Source: BOKV01 sp041397525
GTDB lineage: Bacteria > Pseudomonadota > Alphaproteobacteria > Rhizobiales > Rhizobiaceae
Length of the DNA: 64,000 bases
Reading direction: 5' to 3'
Assembly: GCA_041397525.1 (NCBI GenBank)
Contig: JAWKWL010000002.1
Location: forward strand, 186,001-250,000
The notes under the pieces were generated by a model that was given only the letters and a program-made list of their open reading frames with translations, was not told where the DNA came from and ran no database searches. The position numbers were made by a program, and so were the translations under genes. This document shows, in pieces, positions 34,929 to 47,504 of this stretch (the first letter of the stretch is position 1; each line of letters begins with the position of its first letter).

Positions 34929-35822
34929 ATGGCCACCGGATTTGATTCGACCCTCAATCCGCCCTTCACGGTGCTGGCTCCCGCCGAACAGCGGGTGCCG
35001 TTCGTGTTCAACTCTCCGCATAGCGGTCGCAACTACACCCCGCAACTGATGCAAAAAGCGAGGCTCGGTCGCTTCGCCATCCGAAATTCCGAGGATTTCC
35101 GGGTTGATGAGCTTTTTGCCGGTGCGGTACCGCTCGGTTGCCCGATGCTGCTCGCCAATTTTCCGCGTGCATTTCTGGATGTGAATCGTGAGCCCTATGA
35201 GCTCGACCCGGCAATGTTTTCAGGCCAATTGCCAGCATATGCCAATACCCGTTCAGCAAGGGTTGCAGGCGGGTTGGGAACCATCGCCCGCATCGTGTCG
35301 GAAACCGAGACTATCTACGCTACCAAGCTTGATGTCGAAGACGCGCTTGAGCGCATCGAAACGCTGTACAAACCGTATCACAAGGCACTTCGGCTGCTAC
35401 TTGCCCGCACCCACGTCCTGTTTGGCCATGCCGTGCTGGTGGACTGCCATTCGATGCCTTCCGCAAGGGAGGGAACAGGCAGAAAGCAGCGACCGGACTT
35501 CGTCATAGGCGATCGCTTCGGCACCAGCTGTTCGCAGCAGATCACCTGGGCTGCATGCGAATATCTTTCAGGCCTCGGTTTCGAGGTGGAAATCAACAAA
35601 CCCTATGCCGGCGGCTTCATTACCGAGCATTACGGCCGACCCGACAATGGCATTCATGCCATTCAGATCGAAGTCAATCGTGGTCTTTACATGAATGAAA
35701 CGACCATGGAAAAGCGGGCAGGATTCGACGCGCTTGCCGCAACTATTACCCGCTTCATCTCCCGCCTGGTTGCAATACCCGATGCAGGCCTTGCCGGAAC
35801 GCGCCCGCTAGCCGCCGAATGA
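34929..35822 (+). CDS. N-formylglutamate amidohydrolase family protein (second copy)
   Basis: 297 residues from ATG 34929. Family features: VFNSPHSGRNYTP at about 25-37, REPYELDPAMF, LYKPYHKALRLLLART, VDCHSMPS (metal or catalytic His) and INKPYAGGFITEHYGRPDNG, IQIEVNRGLYMNE. It is closer to the hut-type HutG2 enzymes than the paralogue at 19922, which lacks the PYAGGF and EVNRxLYM blocks. Still, no hut operon is nearby. In rhizobia I recall this gene beside cpdR and a histidinol-phosphatase gene, as here. Confidence 0.87.
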   Translation: MATGFDSTLNPPFTVLAPAEQRVPFVFNSPHSGRNYTPQLMQKARLGRFAIRNSEDFRVDELFAGAVPLGCPMLLANFPRAFLDVNREPYELDPAMFSGQLPAYANTRSARVAGGLGTIARIVSETETIYATKLDVEDALERIETLYKPYHKALRLLLARTHVLFGHAVLVDCHSMPSAREGTGRKQRPDFVIGDRFGTSCSQQITWAACEYLSGLGFEVEINKPYAGGFITEHYGRPDNGIHAIQIEVNRGLYMNETTMEKRAGFDALAATITRFISRLVAIPDAGLAGTRPLAAE

Positions 35823-35873
35823 ACCTGTCTGACGTCCTTTTCGAACACCACCGTGAATAGTGAGTATGAACCC

Positions 35874-36662
35874 ATGCCTGACAAGATCCTTGCCGATATG
35901 GAAGCTTTTCTGCATGAGCTTTGCGATGCCGCAGCGCTCGAAACAATGCCCCGTTTCCGCGTCCGCATCGATGTCGAGAACAAGCAGCAAGGTGGCTTTG
36001 ATCCGGTGACCGCCGCTGACAAGGCGGCAGAGGCGGCCATCAGGGCGATGATCCGCGCGCGCTATCCCGACCACGGCATTATCGGGGAGGAAGAAGCTCC
36101 GCTCAATCCCGATGCAGAATTTTGCTGGCACATTGACCCCGTCGATGGCACCCGCGCATTCATCGCCGGATTGCCGAGCTGGGGCACTCTGATCGGTCTT
36201 TCGCAAAACGGCAAAGCAGTCGCCGGGATCATGCATCAGCCATTCACCGGCGAACGGTACTTCACCTCAGCCGGGCAATCCTGGCTTGCGCATGGTAGCA
36301 GGCGCGAAACCGTCACGACAAGAAAGACCGGAAATCTCGATGGCCAGACCATCATGACAACATCGCCTTTCCTGTTTTCGGAAGGAAACCTGCCACGCTA
36401 CCGCACACTGGAATCGCGCTGCCAATTGGCCCGATACGGATGTGACTGCTACGCCTATGCCATGCTCGCATCCGGCCATGTTGGCCTCGTGGTCGAAAGC
36501 GGATTGAAATCCTATGACATTGCCGCCCTCATACCTGTCATTGAACAGGCGGGCGGAGTAGTCACGACATGGGATGGAGGCAATGCCATTGGGGGCGGAA
36601 GCATTCTTGCAGCCGCCAATCCTGAATTGCACGCGCAAGCGATGGAGATTCTTGGCGGTTGA
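35874..36662 (+). CDS. hisN: Histidinol-phosphatase, inositol-phosphatase-like (HisN type)
   Basis: 262 residues from ATG 35874; a GTG at 35853 is in frame. IMPase-fold enzyme with ADKAAEAAIRAMIRARYPDHG, the EEE metal cluster near 83, WHIDPVDGTRAFIAGLPSWG at about 95-114 and SYDIAALIPVIEQAGG for the second metal site. GTRAF-AG-P-WG is characteristic of the HisN clade of histidinol-phosphate phosphatases used for histidine synthesis in rhizobia and actinobacteria. The gene begins 51 nt after the amidohydrolase gene. Confidence 0.85.
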   Translation: MPDKILADMEAFLHELCDAAALETMPRFRVRIDVENKQQGGFDPVTAADKAAEAAIRAMIRARYPDHGIIGEEEAPLNPDAEFCWHIDPVDGTRAFIAGLPSWGTLIGLSQNGKAVAGIMHQPFTGERYFTSAGQSWLAHGSRRETVTTRKTGNLDGQTIMTTSPFLFSEGNLPRYRTLESRCQLARYGCDCYAYAMLASGHVGLVVESGLKSYDIAALIPVIEQAGGVVTTWDGGNAIGGGSILAAANPELHAQAMEILGG

Positions 36663-36680
36663 AGCGCTAAGTCGGTTCAC

Positions 36681-37640
36681 TCAGGTTTTTCGCGTACGGG
36701 CATCCTCACCGGGTATGAACGCCCGGAATGCTGCGAACAACTGCTCGCGATAGACATCCCGCTCCTGCAGGATTTCGTGCCGCGCACCATCGATTGTGAC
36801 ACAATGGCCGGAGCGCAGCCGACGCCCCATCTCCTCGATAGCCCGGTTTGATACCACCTGGTCGTTGCCAGCCATGACAAGGAGCGAGGGAATGTTGATC
36901 GAACCGATGAAATCGGGATCGCTAACCGTTTCCATTGCTTTGGAAGAGGCCAGCAACCACCCTGCGGTCGGCCCGCCGACAGACAGGTCGGGAAACTGGC
37001 TCGCAAACCCTGTATTGCGGGAAAACCGCCTTGTGTCAGACGTAAGCCTGTTGGCGGTGAACATGCGCTTTTCATCCGGGTTTGGCCCGCCGGCCATATA
37101 GGCGCCCCCAAGACCGACAAGGCTCAGAAGCCCGGCCACCCATTTCAAGATGCCCGGCCCGATCGGCATGCGGCCAAAGCCGAAGAAGGGTGAGCTCAGC
37201 ACCATGCGCTGAATGCGATTGGCGAGCTTTGGTGCCGCCAGCATGGCCACAAGCGCACCGGTGGAATGCGCCAGAATGAAATATGGCGCCCGACAATCGG
37301 GCAACGCCACCTTTTCCAGGATCGTATCGAGATCGGTGACATACTGGTCGAAATTCGCGACATAACCACGCTTTCGATCCTTCAGCAGGCGCGACGAACC
37401 ACCTTGTCCTCGCCAATCGAAGGTCAGGACATCGTAGCCCGCCTTGCGCAGGTCCGCGACGGTTTCATAGAGTTTCTCGATATATTCTGCGCGTCCATGC
37501 AACAGCAGCACCGTGCCCTTTGACGGCGCGTGTGGCGTTTTCCAGCGTGCAAAACGCAGTTTCACCCCGTCCACGGTTTCGACATGGCCTGAAACCGGAT
37601 TGGGTGGCATGGGATTGTCGGTTGGCTGAACGAGTTCCAT
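36681..37640 (-). CDS. Lysophospholipase-like serine hydrolase (Hydrolase_4)
   Basis: 319 residues, soluble. LLLHGRAEYIEKLYETVADL (oxyanion strand), TFDWRGQGGSSRL, nucleophile elbow FILAHSTGALVAML (Ser in AHSTG), an acidic strand LLVMAGNDQVVSN and GARHEIL with the catalytic His are all in place. This matches the monoacylglycerol lipase/lysophospholipase L2 group (PF12146). Substrate is probably a lysophospholipid or monoacylglycerol. It faces hisN convergently with an 18-nt gap. Confidence 0.88.
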   Translation of the reverse strand: MELVQPTDNPMPPNPVSGHVETVDGVKLRFARWKTPHAPSKGTVLLLHGRAEYIEKLYETVADLRKAGYDVLTFDWRGQGGSSRLLKDRKRGYVANFDQYVTDLDTILEKVALPDCRAPYFILAHSTGALVAMLAAPKLANRIQRMVLSSPFFGFGRMPIGPGILKWVAGLLSLVGLGGAYMAGGPNPDEKRMFTANRLTSDTRRFSRNTGFASQFPDLSVGGPTAGWLLASSKAMETVSDPDFIGSINIPSLLVMAGNDQVVSNRAIEEMGRRLRSGHCVTIDGARHEILQERDVYREQLFAAFRAFIPGEDARTRKT

Positions 37641-37821
37641 GAAACCTGCAACGCTTGAAACACCAACTCCCTACCGGTTTGTCGGGCATGCGGCAAGCAG
37701 ATCAGGTCTGCCGATATCTTGAAAGCCGCCTTGGCGACACCCAAATAGGAATTGCGGACGCCAAACCGGGTCCGCAACCAGACGTCTCCGGCCCTTTGTG
37801 GCGGAGGCAAGGACCATGCCG

Positions 37822-37882
37822 CCTGCCAGCACTGGCAGGTCAGGCGAAACTGTAACGCAATTGTCGCTTCAAGGAGGACTAC
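37822..37882 (+). promoter_or_regulatory. Candidate ROSE-type RNA thermometer in the hsp20 leader
   Basis: An upstream hairpin with perfect 8-bp arms (37822-37829, 37832-37839) is followed by TCGCT (37864-37868). This is the ROSE consensus TYGCT, set to pair with the Shine-Dalgarno GGAGGA at 37873-37878 through a short CAAG loop, with the diagnostic G-G mispair. ATG is at 37886. ROSE elements block translation of small heat-shock genes in rhizobia at low temperature. Confidence 0.6.
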
Positions 37883-37885
37883 CCC

Positions 37886-38395
37886 ATGCGTGCACTTGAT
37901 TTTGCTCCCCTCTACCGCTCAACCGTCGGCTTCGACCGGCTGTTTTCCATGTTGGACAACCTGTCCGAGCCACAGGCTGCTCCGGCCTATCCGCCCTACA
38001 ACATCGAACGCACAGGTGAGAATGCTTATCGCATTTCCATGGCCGTTGCAGGTTTCGGTGAAGACGAACTTTCGATCGAGTCGCGTGAAAACACGCTGAC
38101 CGTCAAGGGCGATCACGCCGAACAGTCAAGCGAAGACGGCAAGGAAGTCCTGTTCCGTGGCATTGCCTCACGCAGCTTCGAGCGCCGGTTCCAGCTTGCC
38201 GACCATGTCGAAGTACGCAGCGCCAATCTTGAAAACGGACTGCTTCACATTGATCTCGTCCGCAACATTCCCGAGGCCATGAAGCCACGCAAGATCGAGA
38301 TCGCCAAGGCTGAACCCAAGCCTGGCGTTAAGCAGATCGAAGGCAAGGCGAATGCTGAGGGGAAGTCCGCGACCAGGGAAACCGTCAAGGCCTGA
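37886..38395 (+). CDS. Small heat-shock protein Hsp20 (IbpA type)
   Basis: 169 residues. The alpha-crystallin domain spans about 36-130: YNIERTGENAYRISMAVAGF, LTVKGDH, FERRFQLADHVEVRSANLENGLLHI and RKIEI, the class A rhizobial sHsp pattern. The N-terminus FDRLFSMLDNL is IbpA-like. The C-terminal 30 residues are Lys/Glu/Ala-rich, replacing the short IxI tail. It acts as an ATP-independent holdase. The leader has a candidate ROSE thermometer and a terminator follows at 38424. Confidence 0.94.
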   Translation: MRALDFAPLYRSTVGFDRLFSMLDNLSEPQAAPAYPPYNIERTGENAYRISMAVAGFGEDELSIESRENTLTVKGDHAEQSSEDGKEVLFRGIASRSFERRFQLADHVEVRSANLENGLLHIDLVRNIPEAMKPRKIEIAKAEPKPGVKQIEGKANAEGKSATRETVKA

Positions 38396-38423
38396 TCCGC
38401 TTTGACAAGAAGCAGGGAATACC

Positions 38424-38450
38424 GGGAGCGCCCATCGGCGCTCCCTTTTT
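38424..38450 (+). terminator. Rho-independent terminator after hsp20
   Basis: A perfect 9-bp stem (38424-38432 with 38437-38445), loop CATC, then TTTTT. It lies 28 nt after the hsp20 stop. Confidence 0.92.
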
Positions 38451-38480
38451 GCTTGATCCGACCGGCAGTGGTTGACGACG

Positions 38481-39044
38481 TCAACGCGACTTGCGGCCCC
38501 AAAAGAGATGGTCCAGCGAGATCCAACCCGCGCCCTTGACCGCAACATAGCTCAACACGAACACCCACAGCATCCGCTGGTCCCAGATCAGGCCATCCGA
38601 TGCGCGGTCAAACCACATGCCAGCCGTACTTTCGTCGACACCGTGAAAACGGATATCCACGAAGCTCTGCACAGCGATGAAGCCGATCATGCCGAGCGAG
38701 GCAATCCTTGCGAACAATCCGGCCAGGACCAGCAGCGGCAACACCAGTTCCGCCAGCATGCCTGAATGAACCAGCAGATGGTTGAACAGCCCTGCCTGCG
38801 AGGAATCGCCACCCGCTGCTTCCATCGCCCATGGCACGATCTGGTAGTAAGCGCCGTCAGACGCGAGAAGAAAACCCAATAATCCGTCACTGGTCTTGGT
38901 CTTCCATGAATTGAAAAAATAGAAAAACAGCACTGCAAGAAATGTGAACCGCGCAAACAGACCAAGGAACCAGCCCTCTGTGAGTTTCTCAAGCCTTGAG
39001 AACACGTGGTGATGGAGTTGGGAAATGCTTGTAATCAGGTTCAT
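38481..39044 (-). CDS. DoxX family membrane protein of a bufferin-like cluster (BufD-like)
   Basis: 187 residues from ATG 39042-39044 (the frame opens earlier, at 39203, but that part overlaps the upstream gene and is not DoxX). Four hydrophobic helices are visible: about 28-43, 92-115, 117-135 and 160-178. Motifs WFLGLFARFTFLAVLFFYFF, HSGMLAELVLPLLVLAGLFAR and a final WISLDHLFWG are DoxX-like. It is the last gene of the DUF2282-DUF692-DUF2063-DoxX operon, 46 nt after the DUF2063 stop. In bufferin clusters the DoxX protein is a common but functionally undefined membrane partner. Confidence 0.82.
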   Translation of the reverse strand: MNLITSISQLHHHVFSRLEKLTEGWFLGLFARFTFLAVLFFYFFNSWKTKTSDGLLGFLLASDGAYYQIVPWAMEAAGGDSSQAGLFNHLLVHSGMLAELVLPLLVLAGLFARIASLGMIGFIAVQSFVDIRFHGVDESTAGMWFDRASDGLIWDQRMLWVFVLSYVAVKGAGWISLDHLFWGRKSR

Positions 39045-39090
39045 GGGTTTGGTCCGATGCGATTGGTTTTCCAGTTTCAGAAAATGGCAG

Positions 39091-39858
39091 TCAAATGACA
39101 GCCAGTAGGGCACCCGATGAAAAGCCGGCTGCAAGAGCAGCACCAAAATCAAATTCCGGATCGGCTCCAAAGCCCCGCGCGGCTGCTTCACCCAATTGCG
39201 CACCGTCGAACAATGCCTGGATGAATTCAGCCTCGCAAAGCTTGACCTGATTGACCAGAACCGTGAAGTGGGGCCGGGTTATCAGCAGGTTCTGCGCCTG
39301 TCCAAGATCGATCTCCCCGCCCGGCGGCCCGTATCTCCGATCGAACAGGTCGGCAACCGGCCATTTGGAACAAATGACTGTGGACGCCGGATGTCTTGCG
39401 AAAGTCAGGGTCGGCAACTCTGCCTCCGGCACACCGGAAAGCAGCGCGATACTCGCAGGCTCCGCGTCCCGCTCATGCCAGGCATCAACATAGGCGCGTT
39501 CAGCCCGCGCCAAATCGGCAAGGAAAGGTGATTTGGCAAGTGGAGGGAAGCTGGCAAGAAACTCTGCGAACTCAGCACCATATTGCTGCATCATCGCAGA
39601 AACAGGCGGATGATATGCCACGAAATTGCGTGCCACCCTGTCAAAATTCGTGTCGCCCATGATCGCCCGCAATGATGGAAACGTATTGCGCATTGCCTCC
39701 ATCAAACCGACAACCACATTGTTACGATAGACCGAAAAGCGCTTTGGCGCGTCCCCTTGATCTGGACCGCGAATCCCGTCGGGAACCGCAACATCAGGGT
39801 CCAGCAATGCAGCGCAGAACGATCCGGCAAATCCCGGCTGGGCACCCAGGCCGGTCAT
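39091..39858 (-). CDS. DUF2063 protein, MNIO partner (BufC-like)
   Basis: 255 residues. The N-terminal DUF2063 domain (about 8-105) contains FCAALLDPDV, RFSVYRNNVVVGLMEAMRNTFPS and the VARNFVAYHPP...FAEFLASFPP helices, as in HvfC/BufC proteins. These accompany DUF692 enzymes and are believed to help present the precursor peptide. The C-terminal half is less conserved. Its ATG overlaps the DUF692 stop by 4 nt, so the two are translationally coupled. Annotated elsewhere as putative DNA-binding, which the sequence does not support. Confidence 0.85.
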   Translation of the reverse strand: MTGLGAQPGFAGSFCAALLDPDVAVPDGIRGPDQGDAPKRFSVYRNNVVVGLMEAMRNTFPSLRAIMGDTNFDRVARNFVAYHPPVSAMMQQYGAEFAEFLASFPPLAKSPFLADLARAERAYVDAWHERDAEPASIALLSGVPEAELPTLTFARHPASTVICSKWPVADLFDRRYGPPGGEIDLGQAQNLLITRPHFTVLVNQVKLCEAEFIQALFDGAQLGEAAARGFGADPEFDFGAALAAGFSSGALLAVI

Positions 39859-40787
39859 GACAGCACCATTTCGCGCTGCATCGCGACCTTGCCACCGGCG
39901 CGTTTTTCACAGCCGGCCAGAAAGGCATTTGCCTTGCATGTTTCACCGTGAAGCACCGGCCAATGCGGCACTTCATTGTCCCATTCAATCAGGGTCGGCA
40001 GTGCCCCGGTTCGCTCCAACACGCTGGCGAAAAGGGTCCAGACATCATCCGCGACCATGCGGTCATGCGCATCGATCAGCAGCGCATTGCCATGATCATC
40101 GACATCCGGCGCATGACCGGCCAAGTGTATCTCCTGCACCAGTTCCAGCGGATAGGCAGCGATATAGTCGAGCGGGCTGGTCGCACTGTTGACAGACGAA
40201 ACAAACACATTGTTGACGTCGAAAAGCAGGGCGCAGCCGGAACGCCGAGCAATCTCCGCCATGAAGTCCGGCTCGGCCCATTGCGACTCGGCAAACATCA
40301 CATAGCTGGATGGATTTTCGATCAGGATCTGCCTGCCAATCGCATCCTGCACCATGCAGACATGGCGAACCACACGCTCCAGCGTCTCGTCGGAATAGGG
40401 CAAGGGCAGCAGGTCATTGAAAAACACATCATCATGCGTTGACCAGGCAAGATGCTCGGAAACCAGCGCTGGCTGGTAGATATCCACCACCGCCTTGAAG
40501 CGAGCAAGATGTTCGCGGTTGATTTCAGCCTCGCCGCCGATTGACATGCCAACACCATGCACGCTCAGCGCATGATGCTCGCGAATGGCGCGCAATTGCG
40601 CATGCGGCATGCCACCTGCGCCCATATAGTTCTCGGCATGTATCTCGAAAAACGCGACCTCGGGCCGCGTCTCCAGGATTTCTGCCACATGCTCAGCCTT
40701 GAGCCCTGCTCCCGCCCTCGGTTGAAGGGGGTGCAGGGAGCAGGGAAAGGCTTGCAAACCGGATTGGAGGATAGTGCTTTGCATCAT
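39855..40787 (-). CDS. DUF692 multinuclear non-heme iron oxidase (MNIO, BufB-like)
   Basis: 310 residues, TIM-barrel DUF692. Likely metal-ligand segments are all visible: FFEIHAENYMG near 46-56, LSVHGVGMSIGG, LVSEHLAWS, ILIENPSSYV, LLFDVNNVFVSS and QEIHLAGHAPD. MNIO enzymes carry two or three iron ions and rework cysteines of ribosomally made peptides (for example to thiooxazoles or oxazolone-thioamides). The substrate here should be the DUF2282 peptide encoded 55 nt upstream. Start ATG 40787 has AGGGGAAAG upstream; a second ATG follows directly. Confidence 0.9.
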   Translation of the reverse strand: MMQSTILQSGLQAFPCSLHPLQPRAGAGLKAEHVAEILETRPEVAFFEIHAENYMGAGGMPHAQLRAIREHHALSVHGVGMSIGGEAEINREHLARFKAVVDIYQPALVSEHLAWSTHDDVFFNDLLPLPYSDETLERVVRHVCMVQDAIGRQILIENPSSYVMFAESQWAEPDFMAEIARRSGCALLFDVNNVFVSSVNSATSPLDYIAAYPLELVQEIHLAGHAPDVDDHGNALLIDAHDRMVADDVWTLFASVLERTGALPTLIEWDNEVPHWPVLHGETCKANAFLAGCEKRAGGKVAMQREMVLS

Positions 40788-40842
40788 GCTTTCCCCTGCT
40801 CGTTTTCATGTACCGGTGGCGACGGTATCAGGAAGGCCAATA

Positions 40843-41157
40843 TCAGGAAGGAATATCGCGGGTCAGCGCCGTGTCGGACCCCACCTTCTTCTCGCCATTG
40901 ACTTCAATGACGATGTCGGAGCAGGCCTTGATCTTGTCGTCAGTCTTCACGGTCTTCCAGGCATTGCCCTGATAGTCTACCTTTGACGTACCCGCGCAGG
41001 TCGTGCCGGCACCAGCGGCACAGTCGTTCTGGCCGGCAAGCGCCACGCCGAAGCACTTCATGCTTGCAGCGTGCGCGGGAGTGGTGGCAGCCATTGAAAG
41101 GGCGGCGGTAAGCGCGCCGGCAACGACTGCGGCGGAAACGGAAGCTTTCTTGTTCAT
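40843..41157 (-). CDS. DUF2282 bufferin-like precursor peptide (BufA-like)
   Basis: 104 residues with a signal peptide (cleavage likely after AHA, residue 30). The mature peptide starts with MKCFGVALAGQNDCAAGAG, then TTCAGTSKVDYQGNAWK, the DUF2282 core. Four cysteines are present (35, 46, 54, 79). In bufferins the core cysteines are modified by the adjacent MNIO and the periplasmic product binds copper. The final ~25 residues (after Cys79) are charged and longer than the short GTC-type ending I recall in relatives. Ribosome-binding site AGGAGATC lies 6-13 nt before ATG 41157. First gene of the operon. Confidence 0.86.
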   Translation of the reverse strand: MNKKASVSAAVVAGALTAALSMAATTPAHAASMKCFGVALAGQNDCAAGAGTTCAGTSKVDYQGNAWKTVKTDDKIKACSDIVIEVNGEKKVGSDTALTRDIPS

Positions 41158-41182
41158 CTCGGATCTCCTCTGGAACTGATTG

Positions 41183-41217
41183 GCCAGGACGAATGGCCTG
41201 GCTGCCGCAAGAGCGGC
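41183..41217. repeat. Two hairpins in the bufA-like leader
   Basis: GCCAGG/CCTGGC arms (41183-41188, 41197-41202) and GCCGC/GCGGC arms (41204-41208, 41213-41217) lie next to each other, 26-60 nt upstream of the DUF2282 start on the transcribed strand. They could be leader structures or operator half-sites. Confidence 0.4.
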
Positions 41218-41369
41218 GACCCGTCTTGCACCCTGAATGTTCCAGATGACTTGCTCACTTGGAAATCAAACAGCTGTCACGCAAAACCGGAAACTGCTCA
41301 ACAGCTTGTGACTTGGCCGTGACCGTGACAGTCCCGGGAGGTGATCCCAGCACCAGGCGCCCGCAAAAC

Positions 41370-42422
41370 CTATCCGTTGAGCGCTGCGAGGAATTCCGCA
41401 ACATGCGCTGGCGTTGTCGCAAAACTCGCTACCAGACGGAAAACCGCTTCATTGTTACCCGGTTTTTCGCGGAGGAATGCCGGCTGCATCCATTCGTGGA
41501 ATTTCGCGCCGGCATTTCTGAGCCTGGCCTCCGTGGCGCGGTCGGCTATCATGAAAATCTCGTTTGCCTCGCTTGGCCATGCAAGCCGTGCATAGCCACT
41601 TGCCGCAATGCCTTCAGCAAGCATTTTTGCCATGACATTGGCGTGGCGCGCATTGTCGAGCCAGAGATTGTCATTGAGGTAAGCCATCCATTGCGCCGAG
41701 ACGAAACGGTTCTTGGAGAACAATTGTCCCGAACGCTTGCGCAGATATTCCGCATCCTCGCGCTCGCCCGGGTTGAACAAGACCAGTGCTTCCGCGCACC
41801 AGCAACCATTCTTCGTGCCCCCAAAGGACAACATGTCGACACCCGACTTCCAGGTCATCTGCGCAGGCGTCACATCGAGCGAAGCCAGCGCATTGGCAAA
41901 CCGCGCACCATCCATGTGAACCTTGAGACCGGCATTGTGGGCTGACGCGGCCAGCGCCGCGATCTCCTCGCAGCGATAAACTGTACCGATTTCGGTTGCC
42001 TGTGTGAGGGAAAGCGCTACCGCCCTGCCGTGATGCAGGAAAGGCGGATCAAAGCGGCTGAGTGCTGCAGAGAGGCTCTCCCGGGACACCTTGCCTAGCT
42101 CGCCGTCCAAGGGCTCGATGCGGCCCGAGCCCATGAAGAACTCCGGCGCCCCGCATTCATCCTCGATGACATGTGCCTCGCGATAGGCAAGTGCAATTCC
42201 GCCGGGTTTCATGGCGAGTGCCAGTGCAAGCGAATTGGCCGCCGTACCCGTCGACACCGTCAATACTGCCACATCCCGCTCGAACAATTCGCAGAACCTG
42301 GCTTCAACCGCCTTGTCGATTTCACCGGTTCCGTAGGCTGACGCGAAACCTGATCCATTGTCCAAAAGTGCCTGTGAGATTTGCGGTGAAGCGCCTGCCC
42401 AGTTATCGCTCGAAAAAAACAT
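41370..42422 (-). CDS. Low-specificity L-threonine aldolase family protein
   Basis: 350 residues, fold-type I PLP enzyme. YGTGEIDKAVEARFCELFER, VSTGTAANSLAL (PLP phosphate loop), HMDGARFANAL with the PLP-ring Asp, and SFGGTKNGCWCAEAL with the Schiff-base Lys are present. It cleaves L-threonine and L-allo-threonine to glycine and acetaldehyde. The gene is divergent from gltB. It is not linked to the sox operon although both yield glycine. Confidence 0.9.
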   Translation of the reverse strand: MFFSSDNWAGASPQISQALLDNGSGFASAYGTGEIDKAVEARFCELFERDVAVLTVSTGTAANSLALALAMKPGGIALAYREAHVIEDECGAPEFFMGSGRIEPLDGELGKVSRESLSAALSRFDPPFLHHGRAVALSLTQATEIGTVYRCEEIAALAASAHNAGLKVHMDGARFANALASLDVTPAQMTWKSGVDMLSFGGTKNGCWCAEALVLFNPGEREDAEYLRKRSGQLFSKNRFVSAQWMAYLNDNLWLDNARHANVMAKMLAEGIAASGYARLAWPSEANEIFMIADRATEARLRNAGAKFHEWMQPAFLREKPGNNEAVFRLVASFATTPAHVAEFLAALNG

Positions 42423-42751
42423 GCTTCTCCCGTCAGGTCTGATGTGGTTTTCGTAGAAACAACACAGTTTTCCCGAAAACGGAAGTACCCGGCGCCCAAC
42501 CGGACAATTGCTCCGGTTTGACGCACCTTACAGACCCCCACGGAATCAAGTTTCGCTTGCCCTCGCCGGGTGTTTCTGGCAATTTGCGGCAGATTAGGAC
42601 AGGAATGCTGTCCTTTTTTCCGAAATGCCGGAGCCTGCAAACAGCGAAAGCTGTATCCTGTAATCGCGGGAAGGTTTCGGTCCTGCGCGTGAGCGCAGCG
42701 CAGTTCGACATGCCGGTCTTCACGGTGAAGGCCGGAAACGGAGGGATGATC
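42423..42751. other. Divergent promoter region between threonine aldolase and gltB
   Basis: 329 nt. The gltB frame is open back to 42518, but the residues encoded there do not belong to GltB and no ribosome-binding site precedes an early start. It should contain both promoters; I see no clear sigma-54 (GG-N10-GC) site or operator. Confidence 0.45.
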
Positions 42752-47488
<4,737 letters not shown>

Positions 47489-47504
47489 ACGGACGGATTG
47501 AACC

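Noticed and set aside
38471..38485. Perfect palindrome GTTGAC-GAC-GTCAAC at the 3' end of the DoxX gene
   Set aside because: It overlaps the stop codon, has no T-run and is far from any promoter; probably coincidence.
41215..41270. Possible ECF-sigma promoter (GGAAC-like -35) before the DUF2282 gene
   Set aside because: No CGTT or comparable -10 at the required spacing; I could not support it.
42518..42751. Upstream extension of the gltB reading frame by 78 codons
   Set aside because: No ribosome-binding site; GGAGGG at 42740-42745 fits ATG 42752, and the family length is reached without the extension.
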